Made by a program: the position numbers and the translations under genes
Shown here: positions 24,687 to 36,979 of the stretch, in pieces
How the letters are laid out: each line of letters starts with the position of its first letter
How positions within the stretch are numbered: position 1 is the first letter of the stretch
Notes under the pieces: generated by a model
What the model was told of the DNA's origin: nothing
Seen by the model: the letters and a program-made list of their open reading frames with translations, nothing else
The model's database searches: none
NCBI RefSeq assembly: GCF_000182925.2
Contig: NC_026501.1
Span: 1,550,001-1,614,000, forward strand
Origin: Neurospora crassa OR74A
Lineage: Eukaryota; Ascomycota; Sordariomycetes; Sordariales; Sordariaceae
Reading direction: 5' to 3'
Length of the DNA: 64,000 nt

Positions 24687-26271
24687 TTAGCTCTTGGCAG
24701 CACCGGCCTTGAAGAGGATGATATCACCATCCTCAACGACGTAATCCTTGCCCTTGGTCATGACCTTGCCCTTGGCCTTGACCTCGGCTTCGTCACCACC
24801 GAGCTCCCTGAGGACGTTGTAGTTGTAGACGACAGCCTGAATGAAGGTCTTCTCGAAATCAGTGTGAATGACACCAGCGGCCTGGGGAGCCTTGGTGCCG
24901 TTACGGATGGTCCACTGGCGAACCTCATCGGGACCGGTGGTGAAGAACGAGCCGAGGTTGAGGGCCTTGCGCATCTGGATAATAATCTTGGGCAAAGCAG
25001 ACTCGGCGCCAACCTTCTTGCACTCCTCGGCAGCCTCGGCCTCGGTCTCGAAGCGAGTGAGGCGCTCCTCAAAGGAGACGGAGAGGGGAATGATGGGATC
25101 ACCCTTGGCGTGCTCGTTGATCCAGGCGGCAATCGCGGGAAGATGCTTGTTCTTCTTGCGGATGTAGTCACGCTCGGAAAGGTTGACGAGGTAGACGACG
25201 GGCTTGGCAGTCAAAAGGAAGAGAGGGTTGATGACCTCGATCTGGAATCATGCGGAGTTAGCAGATGTTTCGATGACCAATAACGAAACGTGATGCATAG
25301 TGATGGATGGAGGATGTGTCAGGATAAAGTTTTTGTCTCATGGATCCTCATAGAGGAATCGAAGAGCTGGGTTTATAATTCAGGCCTTGGGCCTTTTATC
25401 ATCATTCAAGGATTGGAGGGTTATGCGGATGAGGAAAATGTTGCTTACCTCCTTGGGACCCCAGGTGCCCTTGCGGACCTCCTTGCCGTCCTTGAGGTGG
25501 GCCAAGATCTTCTCGATAGTGGCCTCTTCCTCCTTCCATTGCTTCATCTGAAGAGACTGACCGCCCTGGCGGGTCTTCTTCTTCTGGTTCTCGAGGGCTT
25601 TCTCGACGAACTCGATATCCTTGAGACGAAGCTCCTCGCTGATGATGTCGAGATCACGAGTGGGGTTGACATCACCCTCGACGTGGATAATCTCGGCATC
25701 ATCGAAAGCACGGACAACCTGGAAGATGGCATCGACGGCGCGGATGTGAGACAAGAAAGCATTGCCGAGACCAGCGCCGGTGGAGGCACCGCGGGTAAGA
25801 CCAGCGATATCGTAGACAGTCAAGTTGGCGGGGACGCGCGACTTGGGCTGGTACTTCTCGCACAGCCAGTCGAAGCGCTCATCGGGAACGATGACGCGGG
25901 CCTCCTCGGGGTCAATGGTGGCATAGGGGAAGTTCTGGCGCGCGGGTGGATGTGTTAGCTTCCGGTCATCATCATCATCATCATCATCATCGTCGTCGTC
26001 GTCGTTGTCGTCGCCAGGGTCGCGAGCGTGGGGGCGGGAGGAAGAGGGTCGCTTACGGCGGGGTTACCAAGGTTGCACTTGGTGATGGCCTGGAAGAGCG
26101 TGGACTTGCCAACGTTTGCCAGTCCAACCTAGAATCGGCATCGAGAACAGTGTCAGCGGGGTTGGGGAGATGGAGCCTAACCTAGGCGCAACCCACAATG
26201 CCGCTCTTCAGGTTGTTGCCGGGACGGCCCAGGAGGATCTTCTCCTCCACGACCTGCTTCTTGGGAGGCAT
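24687..26271 (-). CDS. ola1: Obg-like ATPase Ola1/YchF, 395 aa
   Basis: Four exons: 26271-26197, 26128-26057, 25934-25449 and 25241-24687, all in frame and totalling 395 codons plus stop, which is the usual YchF length. The P loop GLANVGKST lies at residues 27-35. Also visible are the G3-like [20 protein letters not shown], a coiled-coil domain in the middle ([14 protein letters not shown]), and a C-terminal TGS domain ending in the conserved [26 protein letters not shown] stretch (two parts). Members of this family bind ATP rather than GTP because the NKxD motif is changed (here [10 protein letters not shown]), associate with ribosomes and take part in translation and stress responses. Cytosolic. 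The start has context CAAGATGCCTCC and encodes the typical MPPKK N-terminus. Confidence 0.96.
25242..25448 (-). other. ola1 intron 3
   Basis: Donor GTAAGC, acceptor CCAG; 207 nt, phase 0. It joins TWGPKE to IEVINPLF. Confidence 0.85.
25935..26056 (-). other. ola1 intron 2 with trinucleotide repeat
   Basis: Donor GTAAGC, acceptor CCAG; 122 nt. It contains an ATC/GTC trinucleotide array (about 25968-26012), so its length probably varies between strains. Confidence 0.85.
26129..26196 (-). other. ola1 intron 1
   Basis: Donor GTGGGT, acceptor TCTAG; 68 nt, phase 0, splitting the P-loop exon from the start exon. Confidence 0.85.
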
Positions 26272-27639
26272 CTTGTTCCGTTTGCTATAAGAACGGGTGG
26301 AGATGTAGACGAAGGTGCAGTCAAGCCCTTTTCTGTTTGGAGGAAGCGAGAGGGGGAAAGAGGCAGAGCGGAAGCTGCGAGAGCTGGAGCTAGCAACAGC
26401 TGCTGCGACTTTGGTTCGGAGGAGGGGTAAAGAGGAGGGTTGAGAAGCGAAAAATAGGGATCGGAGCCCTAGGTGAGAAGACGTTTTGACGGTTGCCAGT
26501 GGGCTGAAAGGCTTACTACCCCCGCCCAAAAAATACACAACGTTCCGGTAAAAGTGTGGAAAAAAAAAGAAAGAGGAAGGTAAAAGGCAAATCTGCAACA
26601 GCCGCTAAGAAGGACAAGTCAATGTCTCAAAGCCGGCTTCCTTCCCTACTAGGAGTTGTTTGGTAATGGTCGATCGCTTGATGGTCCAAGATTGATTGTT
26701 TGAAAAGAAAAAGAGCAACAAGGGTAACAAGAACCAACGTTGCCAAATTGCAAGGACAAGTGGTATTTTGTTTTGGGGGTTTTCTTGTTTGCGAGAATTG
26801 GCTGATCCAAAAAGATCACGGAAGGAAAAGGGCAAATGCAAAATTTTATCAGCCCTTGTTTGAAGACTCCGCCCAAAGCCCAAACAAAAAAACACATGGA
26901 TCGTGTCAGTCAGTCAGTCCCGTCCCGTCCCATTCCAGCAGCTCGAGTGGGGTGTCTTAGTTTTTTGCCCGTCCTGGAAGATCGATTCACCGATTCAGGC
27001 CCTCGCCCTGAGCGGGGTGTTGTCACAGGCGACTCCCCTGCCCCTGCTGGGTGTGTGATGACGCTCTGCGACAGCCACCCCAGCACCTGTTCGCATAGCG
27101 TATGGCCCTTCGACGCAGCTGCCAGCCGCAAAGGTGCGAGATCTGCTGCCATGTCGTCGTACAAACACCCCAGATCGAGCAAATTGGAAGCATTTCGGGT
27201 AGTCATTTAACCAGTTATTTACGCGTACATTTGCATCCTATAGCTGAATGCCTCTCCAGACAATACATCCAGACATTACCTATCTCCGTCTACGTGTCCA
27301 TTTTCCGTCCTTCATTGTCGCCTGCTGAAAGCGTCCGTCTTCCCAACCGCATCGTGCGTATCCCGTCGTTTCGCCTCCAGCCTATTTCCATCGACCTCCG
27401 GCATAAGCGCTGATCGAGCGGTTGGGGGCTGAATAGCTCTTTGTCCTCAAGGGTTCGAGACCTGTCTTGAATCGCCAACTTCGGGAGCCGCATGCGCCCT
27501 ATGAAGCAGTGATCGAGCTTTCTCAGCGACCGAGTTTAACTGCTTACTCCCGCCCGTTCGACGAGCTTCAACATTCCCGTCTCAGGTCCTCCATTTTGTC
27601 CATCTGAGCGGGGGAGTGCCTCTACGAACCGTCGTCACC
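26272..27639. promoter_or_regulatory. Divergent promoter region, ola1 / PPPDE gene
   Basis: 1.4 kb between two divergent start codons, so it should contain both promoters and 5' leaders. No gene or repeat of note was seen. Confidence 0.6.
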
Positions 27640-28662
27640 ATGTCAGGCAAGAAGTCACACAAGCCAGCAAGGCCACACCGATCGACCCTAGCAATTCCAA
27701 AGACCGAGATCCTCATCAACGTCTACGATCTCCTGCCGGTATGTTCCAATCTTCTCCGCCTTTGACTATCTCCCCCATGGCTACGACTGGTACTAACCAG
27801 CTCTCTTCTTTCGCTCTTCAAGCCCGGCCGCATCTCCTCGACCCTCTGGTTCCTCGGAACCTCCCTTCTCCATTCCGGCGTCGTCATCAACGGCCGCGAA
27901 TACGCCTACGGTGGCCACACACACCGAGGCAAGACGGGAGTCTACTGGACGGCGCCCCGCACCGAGCCGCCAGGGGGCACCTTTCGGTGCGAGCTATTGC
28001 ACGGCTTCACGCTCGCGACGCCGGCCGAGATCGACGCCATCATCCGCGAAGCGTCCGAAGAGTTTCTCGGGACCGCCTACAACCTGTTGACGAAAAACTG
28101 CAACCACTTTACGTCGCACCTGTGTCAGAAGCTGACGGGGCTGCCCGGGCCGGCATGGCTGAATCGTGCCGCCAGCATCGGCGTGGCTCTGCCGTGCATG
28201 GTGCCCAAGGATTGGATCGAGGTTCCCGAGTATGATACTGCGGACGGCGAGCTAGTTGATGACGTGGATCATGGCGGTAATGGGCGCGGAAACGGTGGAC
28301 TACATGGGAACAGTGGTGGGCGGGACAAAAGAGAGGAGAGGAGGGCAGCGAGAGAGGAAAGGAAAAGAGCTGCGAGGGAGGAAGATGAAGAGGAGCTGCT
28401 GGCGGACGAGCGGTCGAGGATGTTGAGTAGTTCGGGGGAGTCGCCTACGCTTGTTGATCTGGGAAGGGAAAGAGACCGCGAACGGGCATCGACGACATAT
28501 AATATCGGTAATGGTAATGAGAGGGAGGGTGAGGGGCAATATCGAGATGATGAAGGGGGGGCCGAAAGTGGGAAGGGTAAGGGGAAGGCGGCGGCGGTGG
28601 CTACGAGAGATTCTGCTGGCAGAACGCTACCGCCTGCGGAGAGGGCACCGACTTCTTCTTAA
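27640..28662 (+). CDS. PPPDE (DeSI-type) cysteine peptidase, 312 aa
   Basis: Two exons, 27640-27738 and 27823-28662, joined over an 84-nt intron (GTATGT donor, TACTAAC branch, CAAG acceptor). Residues about 22-170 form a PPPDE domain: INVYDLLPPGRISSTLWFLG, the catalytic His in SLLHSG (H50), EYAYGGH, and the catalytic Cys in TKNCNHF (C126). Enzymes of this fold remove SUMO or ubiquitin from proteins. The start ATG has a strong context (TCACCATGTC). After about residue 190 the tail is Glu/Arg-rich and probably helical or disordered (RREERRAAREERKRA), which is longer than in the compact animal DeSI proteins. The substrate is unknown. Confidence 0.92.
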
Positions 28663-29425
28663 GATCGAGCTGCTTGGATGAGATCCCTATTTCTTATTAG
28701 GGGCCAGGTTTGCTTTTTTCATTTTGCATGGCATCGCTGGGAGTTATGGCTCTGTATTTTTATGTCTGGGTTTTGTTTGTCCTTGGGAGGTTAGCTACGC
28801 GCTTGATCAGCTTCTCTTTTCCTATGATACCAATGGCGCATCGTTGCATTTCATTCTTCTCATGGCTGGTCAATTCACTGGACAACAATAGCCAGTATTG
28901 ACGGGTCTGTTTTCCTGCTCGAGCTCTCTCCTTTGTTCTATGCGTTGAGTTACTTTTTGCCTACTACTTGTTCTCTACTTCGGCGACTGGACGAGGGGTC
29001 GTAAGGACATACCGAACAGGTCCAATATAATACACTTTTCCAATGACACTCTTGCATTTCGAGCTACATAGCATGGTCTGTGTTTCTACCTAGCCATAAC
29101 ACGTCTCGCAGGTCTTTCCATGGCCTATTGTGACGTCTCGCGGGTGGGTATTGTACATTCCCTCGAAATCAGCATCAGAGATGGTGGGCACGAGACATAC
29201 CTGCTTTCTGACACCCTTCTCATGCAAGTCTTTGCGGGTCTCGTTTTCGGGGTGTTTGCGGTACGCAAAATGACCGCCCGAGGCAAACAAGTCAATTTGT
29301 TCTTCAGATCAGCATCCATCTGTCATAGAGATGATAGTCGAAAAAAAAAAAAAGTCGAAGTATTCCGTCATCAATGCAAGGAGCAAAAGGACGAAGAAGC
29401 CCCCCAGAGCAACAAGTAAAAGAAT
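28663..29425. other. 3' flank of the PPPDE gene
   Basis: Spacer between the PPPDE gene and the tRNA-Leu gene. An A run lies near 29341-29353. No supportable gene. Confidence 0.5.
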
Positions 29426-29538
29426 TGACTGGAGTGGGATTCGAACCCACGCATCTTGCGATACTAGAATGCACCTCACCTGGTGGTGAAGAAGAATTTT
29501 CTTGAGTCTAGCGCCTTAGACCGCTCGGCCATCCAGCC
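29426..29538 (-). tRNA. tRNA-Leu (CAA) with intron
   Basis: A class II tRNA on the minus strand. The acceptor GGCTGGA pairs with TCCAGTC (one G-U pair), with A as discriminator at 29426. The D arm has the Leu-type GGCCGAGCGGTCTAAGGC, and the anticodon stem CTAGA pairs with TCTAG around a loop holding anticodon CAA. A long variable arm (TATCGCAAGATGC region) and the B box GGTTCGAATCC follow. An intron of about 31 nt lies one base after the anticodon, as in fungal tRNA-Leu(CAA). It decodes TTG. A T4 run follows on its own strand. Confidence 0.94.
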
Positions 29539-30756
29539 ATTAGAAGATTGGTGAATATCAGTTTGACGCATGAATCTATATAGTAGCTTGAGAAGTTTAC
29601 TACAAACACAAACTGTGCGTATAGTTGAATGACTTACATCTGGAAAGGAATTGCGTGCTAGTATAGATGCTCTTAGGTCTCAAATCATGACTTGTACAAT
29701 GTCGAAATGCAAGAAAGACCGTAGTAATGTGTAAAAACGTGGATGCAAGAGGGGTATAGCAAAGTAGGTAGGTAGGTAGGTAGCGCAATAGTCGTAAGAA
29801 TAAACCGAACAAGGACAGTCTAATACGGCTCGCTTTAGCTAGAAAAGGCCGTTACAAAACTGTGAAGTCCTCTCGTCTTGTAAGAATTTGGGAGCACAAT
29901 ACCCAGAGTCTATTATACCTCCTTTGGTCCAGGAAACCCTTTGAGTTTCATTCAGTTAAGAGGTGTACCAAAGACGCGGGGAGGCGTGCATAATAGTATA
30001 CCCCGAGGTGTTTTTTGACCTGCTTGATTTACTTTGATGACCTTTCTCGGCTGGGCAGATACGGGACATTATGGCGATAGCCGGTTGAGGCTGAGATGTA
30101 TCCAGGGTATAGGACTCTGCTCAACATCGACAGTGTAATATTACCTCTAGGTACCCGCTTTGTGAGCTTGAGGTTCGTGGAACAGGTCCCCTTAGATAGA
30201 CGTCTACATCTGACCCAAGCTCGCGGAATTGCAACTTGGGATCGTGGGAGCATTTTTCCGGAGGACAGCCGTTCTATGCTGTGTGAGGGACACCGTAGAG
30301 GTAATGAGGATTACAAAGATGCCAAGTAACTGCATACTCGATATATTTCGCTGTACATGTGTGAGCTCAAGAGGGTTAGTAGGTCACTTGCATTGCCGTG
30401 CGGTGCATGCCAAGCCCCTCTTGTCGGGCGTTCGATGGCCTTCGGTTCACTACACTGCATTTTCGACAAGATTAAACCGAGGAAAGGGCTAACATAAGAC
30501 AGCCAGCCCCAGAACTACGCTAGCAAAGGTACATATGTTCTGCCTCGAGACCGAAAGTCTCGGGGCTTCATCGCTGATCTCCAATTTGATCGGACCATCA
30601 TGCTACATATGGTGTGACCATCATTGAAATTTATCCAACAGGCTGCCATTCGTCCCTCTTCATTTACAGGCAATCTCTCGCCTATATCCCTTCCTTCTCG
30701 CTAATTCATGAGTTCTCTTTCTCGTCTGCAACTCTCCAGTGGCAGCCAAAAGCCGT
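29539..30756. other. Intergenic spacer, 1.2 kb
   Basis: Between tRNA-Leu and the 3' end of the SDR gene. It holds a TAGG tetranucleotide tract (about 29765-29782) and a short perfect hairpin, CGAGAC (30546-30551) with GTCTCG (30557-30562). No supportable gene. Confidence 0.5.
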
Positions 30757-32450
30757 TCATGCAACGACAGGTTTACCGATCTTCATACCCTTTAACGGCC
30801 CGGCCTCCCCCCTCTCAACCCTTCCATTCCACACAGCCATCTGCTCACAAAACCCATATAACGTATCCGTAACGCCCTTGTACCCAATTCCTCCCTCCTC
30901 CACACTCTTCCTCGCCCTGGAATCATCGCAAATCGTGTACGCCGACACAGTGAACACCGCCGGCTGTAGCATGGCCAGATCCCCCGCGGGCTCCTTCCAC
31001 CCAAACAGCTTGGTCAGGACAGGGAAGTTGATGATCAAGTCAGCCCAGTAGGTCTCGGTGATGGGGGTGATGGAGAGCAAGCTACTCAAGGTGTAGAAGT
31101 CTTGGAAGGCGATGGGCGGGCCGGGGTCGGTGACGAGGAGGGGACGGCCGGCGCAGGCGGGAGGGACGGGGCGGACGGCGGGGTTAAGTGCGGCTTCGAA
31201 GAGGAGATGGGCGATGGAGACGTTGCGGGAGGAGATCCAATTTCTAAAGGCGTGGTTAGGGCGTTAGTCGGAGGATCTAGAGACAAAGAAACCCCCCCCC
31301 CCCCCCCAAAAATAAAAAAAATAAAAAAAAATCACAAGGTATACTGACTGGATGACGTGCGGCGTCCAGGAGACAATGCTACCGGCTTTGAGAGCAGGAC
31401 TAAAGGTTACGTCGTGCTCTACATCTCCAAAGATGCCATTGCCGGGACGGACAACGCCGGTACGGAAGCCTTCTTGGTTGGCGGCGCAGACCAGACGTTC
31501 AGCTTCGGCTTTGGCGCGAGCGTCTTGTTTCGCATCAATTTTAACCGTCGTTCAGCAAAAGTTCATTACCAGTGCACCTACTAACCGGGGCTTAGAATGA
31601 GACTCACAGTTGCCAAAGAAGTCATCGTGAGCCTTCAACGGCTGATCGAAGTCATCCTCGTTGAACACTTGAACATAGTTACTTGCCAAGCTGGAAAGAG
31701 GCCATTTCCAAAACTTCATAGGCTTGAGGGCAACGGAGGATGAGGACGTGGCAATGAAAATGTCAGCACCGGCCTCCTTGGCAGCAGCCAGGACGTTGGA
31801 GGCACCACCGACGTTTACGCGAGCGACACGGTCATAAGTCTTGATGCTCCGTTCGCCAGGACGGATCACGGCGGCAGTGTGGTACACGGTCAGGGGAAGA
31901 CTTGCAACAGACGCAGGCCATGGCTTGGAGAAGGCCGCTTTCACCGAGTCGGGGGAGGTGATGTCAGTCTTGATGACCTCAACCTTGCTGGCCACACCAA
32001 GCATTTGGGGACGACGAAGAGGAGCAAAGTCAACGATCCGGACACTCTCCGCGGACTGTCCACGAGCGATCAAGTGTGAGACAATGTCACCTCCTACAAG
32101 ACCTATCGTGGCGTGTCAGTTACGGTTACCCCTTTTCATGTTTCTCGTTCACGAGGAATTTGGAGCGGGCATGGCTCGTAAAAACAAGAAAAAAACTAAC
32201 CGGAACCGCCCACCACGATGTACCGTCTGTCCAACTTGGGTGGGAGATGTTTCTTGATATCGACGGGGTTCTTTTTGACCCGTTCATATGTCTCCCGTAT
32301 ATATTCCTTGCTCCAGCGGTTGGAATTGGGTGACAGTTTCAGAGCTGTGGGTGGCACCGTTCGCATGGTCCTGTTGACTCCATAGACCCAAAGCGCGCCG
32401 ATGATAACGACTGCAAGGCCCAGTGGCCAAAGATCAAGTCCTTGCACCAT
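30757..32450 (-). CDS. 3beta-HSD/sterol-4-carboxylate dehydrogenase-type SDR, membrane-anchored, 468 aa
   Basis: Four exons: 32450-32201, 32102-31608, 31523-31349 and 31243-30757. All three junctions restore the frame and give 468 codons plus stop. A membrane segment lies at about residues 8-25 (LWPLGLAVVIIGALWVYGV). The NAD(P) motif GGSGLVGG is at 81-88. The catalytic Y249xxxK253 (YARAK) is built across intron 2, and the conserved VVRPGNGIFGD follows. This is the extended SDR family that holds Erg26 (C4-sterol dehydrogenase/decarboxylase) and 3beta-hydroxysteroid dehydrogenases. Length and N-terminal anchor exceed the ~350 aa of yeast Erg26, so it may be a paralog acting on another sterol or steroid at the ER. 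The exact substrate cannot be read from sequence. The start has context GAAACCATGGTG. Confidence 0.88.
31244..31348 (-). other. SDR gene intron 3 with C16 run
   Basis: Donor GTCAGT, acceptor TTTAG, 105 nt. It contains a run of 16 C on the plus strand (31292-31307) followed by A-rich DNA, so indels are likely here. Confidence 0.78.
31524..31607 (-). other. SDR gene intron 2
   Basis: Donor GTGAGT, acceptor AACAAG, 84 nt. The junction forms the catalytic Tyr codon (T + AC). Confidence 0.78.
32103..32200 (-). other. SDR gene intron 1
   Basis: Donor GTTAGT, acceptor GATAG, 98 nt. It splits the dinucleotide-binding glycine motif. Confidence 0.8.
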
Positions 32451-35400
32451 GGTTTCTCATGGCTCTTGATGGCCTTGTCGTTGGGGTAACTTGGAGATGA
32501 GTGATCCCGTGGCCCGTCTCGAAGGTCGGGATTCTTTGAAGACGTTGTGCGTCGTGAAGAGCAGCCGGGGCAAGCGAGCGCAGTGCAACCAGACGTTCTA
32601 CTGCTTGCTACGCATCAAGATGAAGCCGTTGCCGATGCTGTTTAATCACAGATCAGGGTCCACGCGCGTCGTTGCGGTTGCCTTCCCCTTTTTGATCATT
32701 AATATCCGCGTACCCGCGGTGCACCTAGTCCAGACCATCTGTCGCCTCAATAAATACAGTAGGTTGAGCGCCTGAACAAGGATCAAGTGCGTAGATCTAC
32801 CGGTCGCTGCCAGATGGAAAATCACTGATACCCTTCTGAAGCCGCAGCCCGCCCGGTCATTGATGCGCTCCAGGTTCTGTTGTCTACGGACCGAAAGCGC
32901 CGTAAAGATTTAACGATCCATTGAACCCACCAGAAGTCTTGTGGAGGGTAACGTACATATTGCTCGCCAAGGACCCTGTATTTCACTCACCCTGGAGGCA
33001 GCCTTACTCTCAACCGGCCTTGACATGGCGGCCACACAAAGGGACAGCGGTGCGTGTAGCAAAAGATTACCAGAGTATGTGAAGTGAACTTTTGTCCGAA
33101 CACTGCGCGCCGGCAGATGATGCAGCACAGTTCAAAGCTTCGTCTCGCTTTGTGTGGATTGATAAAAGATCTTCAGGGAGTCTGCTGGATATCAGACGAG
33201 GCGGCGCGGCTACCATGTCTTTTTTTGTTTTTTTTCATACCATCGCGGTAGTGTAGGAGTGTGCGCACAAGGGGTTGCAGGGTGTGCACAAACACTCTCC
33301 AGGGACCGAGCTTATGAAGAACATTCATTTATTTGCCCTTCGTCATGCTCTTATGACTATCGCTCGCTCAAACTTTGTGCTCGACTGCTCGGCGTTTGGA
33401 CATTGACTGACGTTGGGCAAGGCGTGGTCGGTTGTCCGGTGCCCCCCGAGATGAGGTTGCAAAACGCTGGAATGCGTTCGAGACCAGTCCGGTTCGTCGG
33501 ATCTTCAGCGCATCTCGGCTTGCGATAGCGAGGTGAACCGTCGCATCAAATACTCGCCGTGACGAAAATCACAGGCGACTCACACAGAGTCGATCACTTG
33601 GAAGCCCCAAACGATAGCCACATGATTCGTTTGGTCAATTTCTCATGTCCCACAGCAATCCGCACAATTTAGCGAGAAAATTTGTGTTGGAGATGCCGAC
33701 CCGACGTTGTGGAATCGCAACCCATCCGGATGATCCAGGTCTCGCTGCCAGGGCCCAGGGAGAGCCGCGGGAGAGAGACACGGGTCCCAACCATGATGTG
33801 CAGTGAAAATGGTACCTACATACATACCTACGTAGTTTGACGGGGGAGCTCCTGGTGAACCTTTCACTGCCTCTTGCCTCTACGAGCAATTGCGCCCCTT
33901 TGATTGGCCCACTGTCAACCAGGGCGGTGCTTTAACACCACCTTCAGGCGGTCGATGTGCTGTGCGCTGTGCGCTGTGCGCCTGCTCGCCTGCACCGTCC
34001 ACTGCACAGCTGCAGCGTCGGAACTTGCCTGATCACCAACCTACCGCCTGCCAAAACCAGGTGGGACCGTGAATGATGGACGTGCCTTCTGCCACGTGCA
34101 TCACGTGTGGGGCTAAATCAACAGAAGATGGTGCTGATGATATGGATTGAACTGCAAGCGACGATAGAAGGAACCCCTGGCGGCTTGGACGGTTTCACTC
34201 TGTCACTGAAAGATTCTGCAATGCTACAAAATATTGCAGTTGATGCTGTGTCTTTTGTTGGTGTTTTGACATCGCTGGATCGATTTCCTGGGGGGCAGAC
34301 AAACTGAGCCAAAGAGGAAGCTCCACAACTGAACTCGATCTACGCAGCGATTGTGATTAGCGGTGACTTTTACGAGACGGCACTATACAGCTCACCCCTG
34401 CAGTGGTTTATCCGTTAGCGCGGGACTTTGACACGCACTTTACGCAACCTACCTATCACCATACCAAAAATTTTAATACACGAAGTAATGTCAACCAGAT
34501 GCGATTTGAATACTTTCATTGTACAAGTTACATACTTTATCCAATTCTTTGGTTTCGCATGTGGTTTTCCCATCGTTTTGCTGTGTATCTTGGGCAAACT
34601 CCCGTCGCAAGAACCGCACTAGCCATCAAATCAGCATTGAACTGAACTGCCAGGATACATACACCTCGCCTCGCGACTGCGACTACCATGTTAGAAATGT
34701 GAGACTTAGGTAGGTACGGAATGCAACAGTTCGTCCCAAGTTCGTTCGATAGAAAATGGAATGGCTTTGACCGCCCGCGCTTGAGCATGACTAGAAAAAT
34801 GCCACGGCCATGCCAACCCGCGCCGGAAACAGAGGAAGGCGGGTTGTTAGGCCAACATTTCCATCATCCCATGCCATCCGAGCAACTCCCAAGCGAAGAG
34901 CCATTGGTGCCGCATCTGTTATCATTTCTGGTTGGCCCGCGAACCCACGTCCCTTCGGGATTTCCCTTTCTTGATCCACATTAATTGCACTGTGATGTGA
35001 CCGCCCTGGCTTGGCCCACGTCTGATATCTGTGTCACAAGTTTTCTACAGAGTTTTCTGAGAGAAATATAACGATGACGCTACCATCGCTATCAGAGGAC
35101 GTTTCACCCACCGGAGCCATGTCAAATCGAGCAGCCGCGTGACCGTAGAAGACGGGCCAAGGAGACAGAACCGAGAATTCGGGAACGAAATGTTTGCATG
35201 GGCTCATTTCACCAGCTGCACGCTAGCATCGGTGCAAATCGGGGTTCCTGATGGCTGTCTCTCCTCGCGTCCAGTCTTTGGGGAGTCGCCGGTGGATCGT
35301 GAAAACGAAGGTGTCTTTGCACTCTTGCTCTTGCCCCACCGCCGAAGAACAGGCTCAGGTCTTGGGGGGACGGTCCTGAGCGGTTCTGCCCTGGGTTCAG

Positions 35401-36202
35401 CGCTCTCGGGCGTCCAGTCCGGCAGTCGCACCAGCCACAATTCTACCCACTGTCCAAGAATTGCCAAGCCACCTAGCGTTGCAGCGGATTTGCAAGGGGT
35501 CTTGGCCCGTTACCGTAGGTTTGCAGGGACGGAGTGCAGTCGGTATCAGTCGCTCTCATTGTGAGTTCGCGCTCTATCGTCGCCAGTGTCGCCCTCTTCC
35601 CGCCTCTGATTTTCCGCCTCTGGCCATGTACACTAATAAATCCAGGCCGTGAACGGGTGCCGGGAGCCGGGATCTATGACACTGTGTACACCTCTACACC
35701 AGTACACCTAGCGAGGTACCCAGGTCCTAGGGCGGCTACAACCAACGTTGACGGTGTGCGACCGTGACCCGGACGCAGCAGGTGGAAAGGCCGAGCTCCA
35801 ATAAACACGCAGCAGCAAGGAGCAATTAAACCCGGCACTCGTCCTGCGTGCCTTCCCGTTTTGGGCTTCTTTCGAAAAACCGGGGGTGCCGTCCCGTCCC
35901 AGAATCGTTTCATTTCAGGTTCTCGTCGACACCGACCGCCGCGGCCTTCCATTGCACTTAATACCCGCCTCTCCCTTCTTATCTCTCCTCCCTCTCGTCT
36001 CTTCGTAATTTTTCCGTCTGCTTGTTCTGCGAACGCCACATATTCCCCGCCTTCACCATTCTCTCAGATTTTAATAACTAATCCAAACAATATCACGTCC
36101 GGGTTTTCCGACATCGATACATAATAGTCTCTACTTCACACCACCACCACCACAACAACAAACCTCAACTCATCACACACTCACCTCCCATCGCCAGTCA
36201 CC
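32451..36202. promoter_or_regulatory. Divergent intergenic region, 3.75 kb
   Basis: Between the SDR gene (minus) and the Cys-rich surface protein gene (plus). It should hold both promoters and a CAC/CAA-rich leader just before 36203. Open frames are short and unconvincing. AT-richer DNA lies at about 34380-34720. No RNA gene or transposon could be supported. Confidence 0.5.
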
Positions 36203-36979
36203 ATGCGTCAGAACATCATCTTCGTCGCGCTCTCCGCGCTCACCGCTGCCGTCGCCGCCCAGTCGTCCAACAGCAACCTCACCGTCCCCGTCGACTCTGT
36301 TAACCCGACCTTGAGGAGTATGTAACACAGTTTTCAAAAGTCGTGTTACCTCGAGATACTAACACCGTCTTGTCATCAGACCAGTGGTGTGTTGCCCAGT
36401 ACAACACCTGCAAGATTCTTTGCGGCATGTCTGTCTCGAAGAACGACTGCGACCCGGTATGTTTTGACCATCTGAAGTACCGCTTAAGGAAGCATCACTG
36501 ACCACAGGTTCCCTCTTTACTTATAGACGACGCTGGAATGGAGCTGCACTTGCAGTTCTGGCGTTTCCCCAGCTGTTGAGGAATACGAACAGACTGTACC
36601 TTTTGTAAGTGCCCCTCGGTCTTTGTTCTGGAAGCAAGGTTTCTGACGCGACGCCCTACAGCTCATGTGTGAATTCGCCTTCGACACCTGCATCGCCAAC
36701 CACCCAAACGATTCCCAGGGTCAGGATAAGTGCGAGACGGACATCAGAGACAAGTGCGCTACCAAGCCGCCTGCCGCGATCAAGGTATCCTCGTCTAGCG
36801 CCGCTGCCACCACTTCCGCTGCCAAGCCCACCCAGACCAAGGACACTGCCGTTGAGACTTCCGCTGCCCCCGCTTCCTCGACCTCTGAAAGCTTTGCTGC
36901 TCCCACCAACGCTGCTGCCTTCCTCGGCAACGGTGTTGCTGCTGCCGCTGCTGGTGTCTTCGCCGCTGCCCTTCTCTAA
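36203..36979 (+). CDS. Small Cys-rich secreted, probably GPI-anchored protein, 195 aa
   Basis: Four exons: 36203-36317, 36380-36456, 36527-36604 and 36662-36979, with introns of 62, 70 and 57 nt, all GT-AG and frame-preserving. Residues 1-19 are a signal peptide (MRQNIIFVALSALTAAVAA, then Q). The mature part has ten Cys in about 90 residues (QWC, NTC, ILC, NDC, WSCTC, LMC, DTC, DKC, DKC), so a disulfide-bonded fold. A Ser/Thr/Ala-rich stalk follows from about residue 120, and a short hydrophobic C-terminus (VAAAAAGVFAAALL) fits a GPI signal. It resembles a family of fungal surface proteins of unknown function with this layout. It lacks a clear CFEM Cys spacing. Likely site: plasma membrane or cell wall. 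Confidence 0.88.

Noticed and set aside
27440-27470. GGGTTCGAGACC resembling a tRNA B box
   Set aside because: No acceptor, D or anticodon stems can be built around it.
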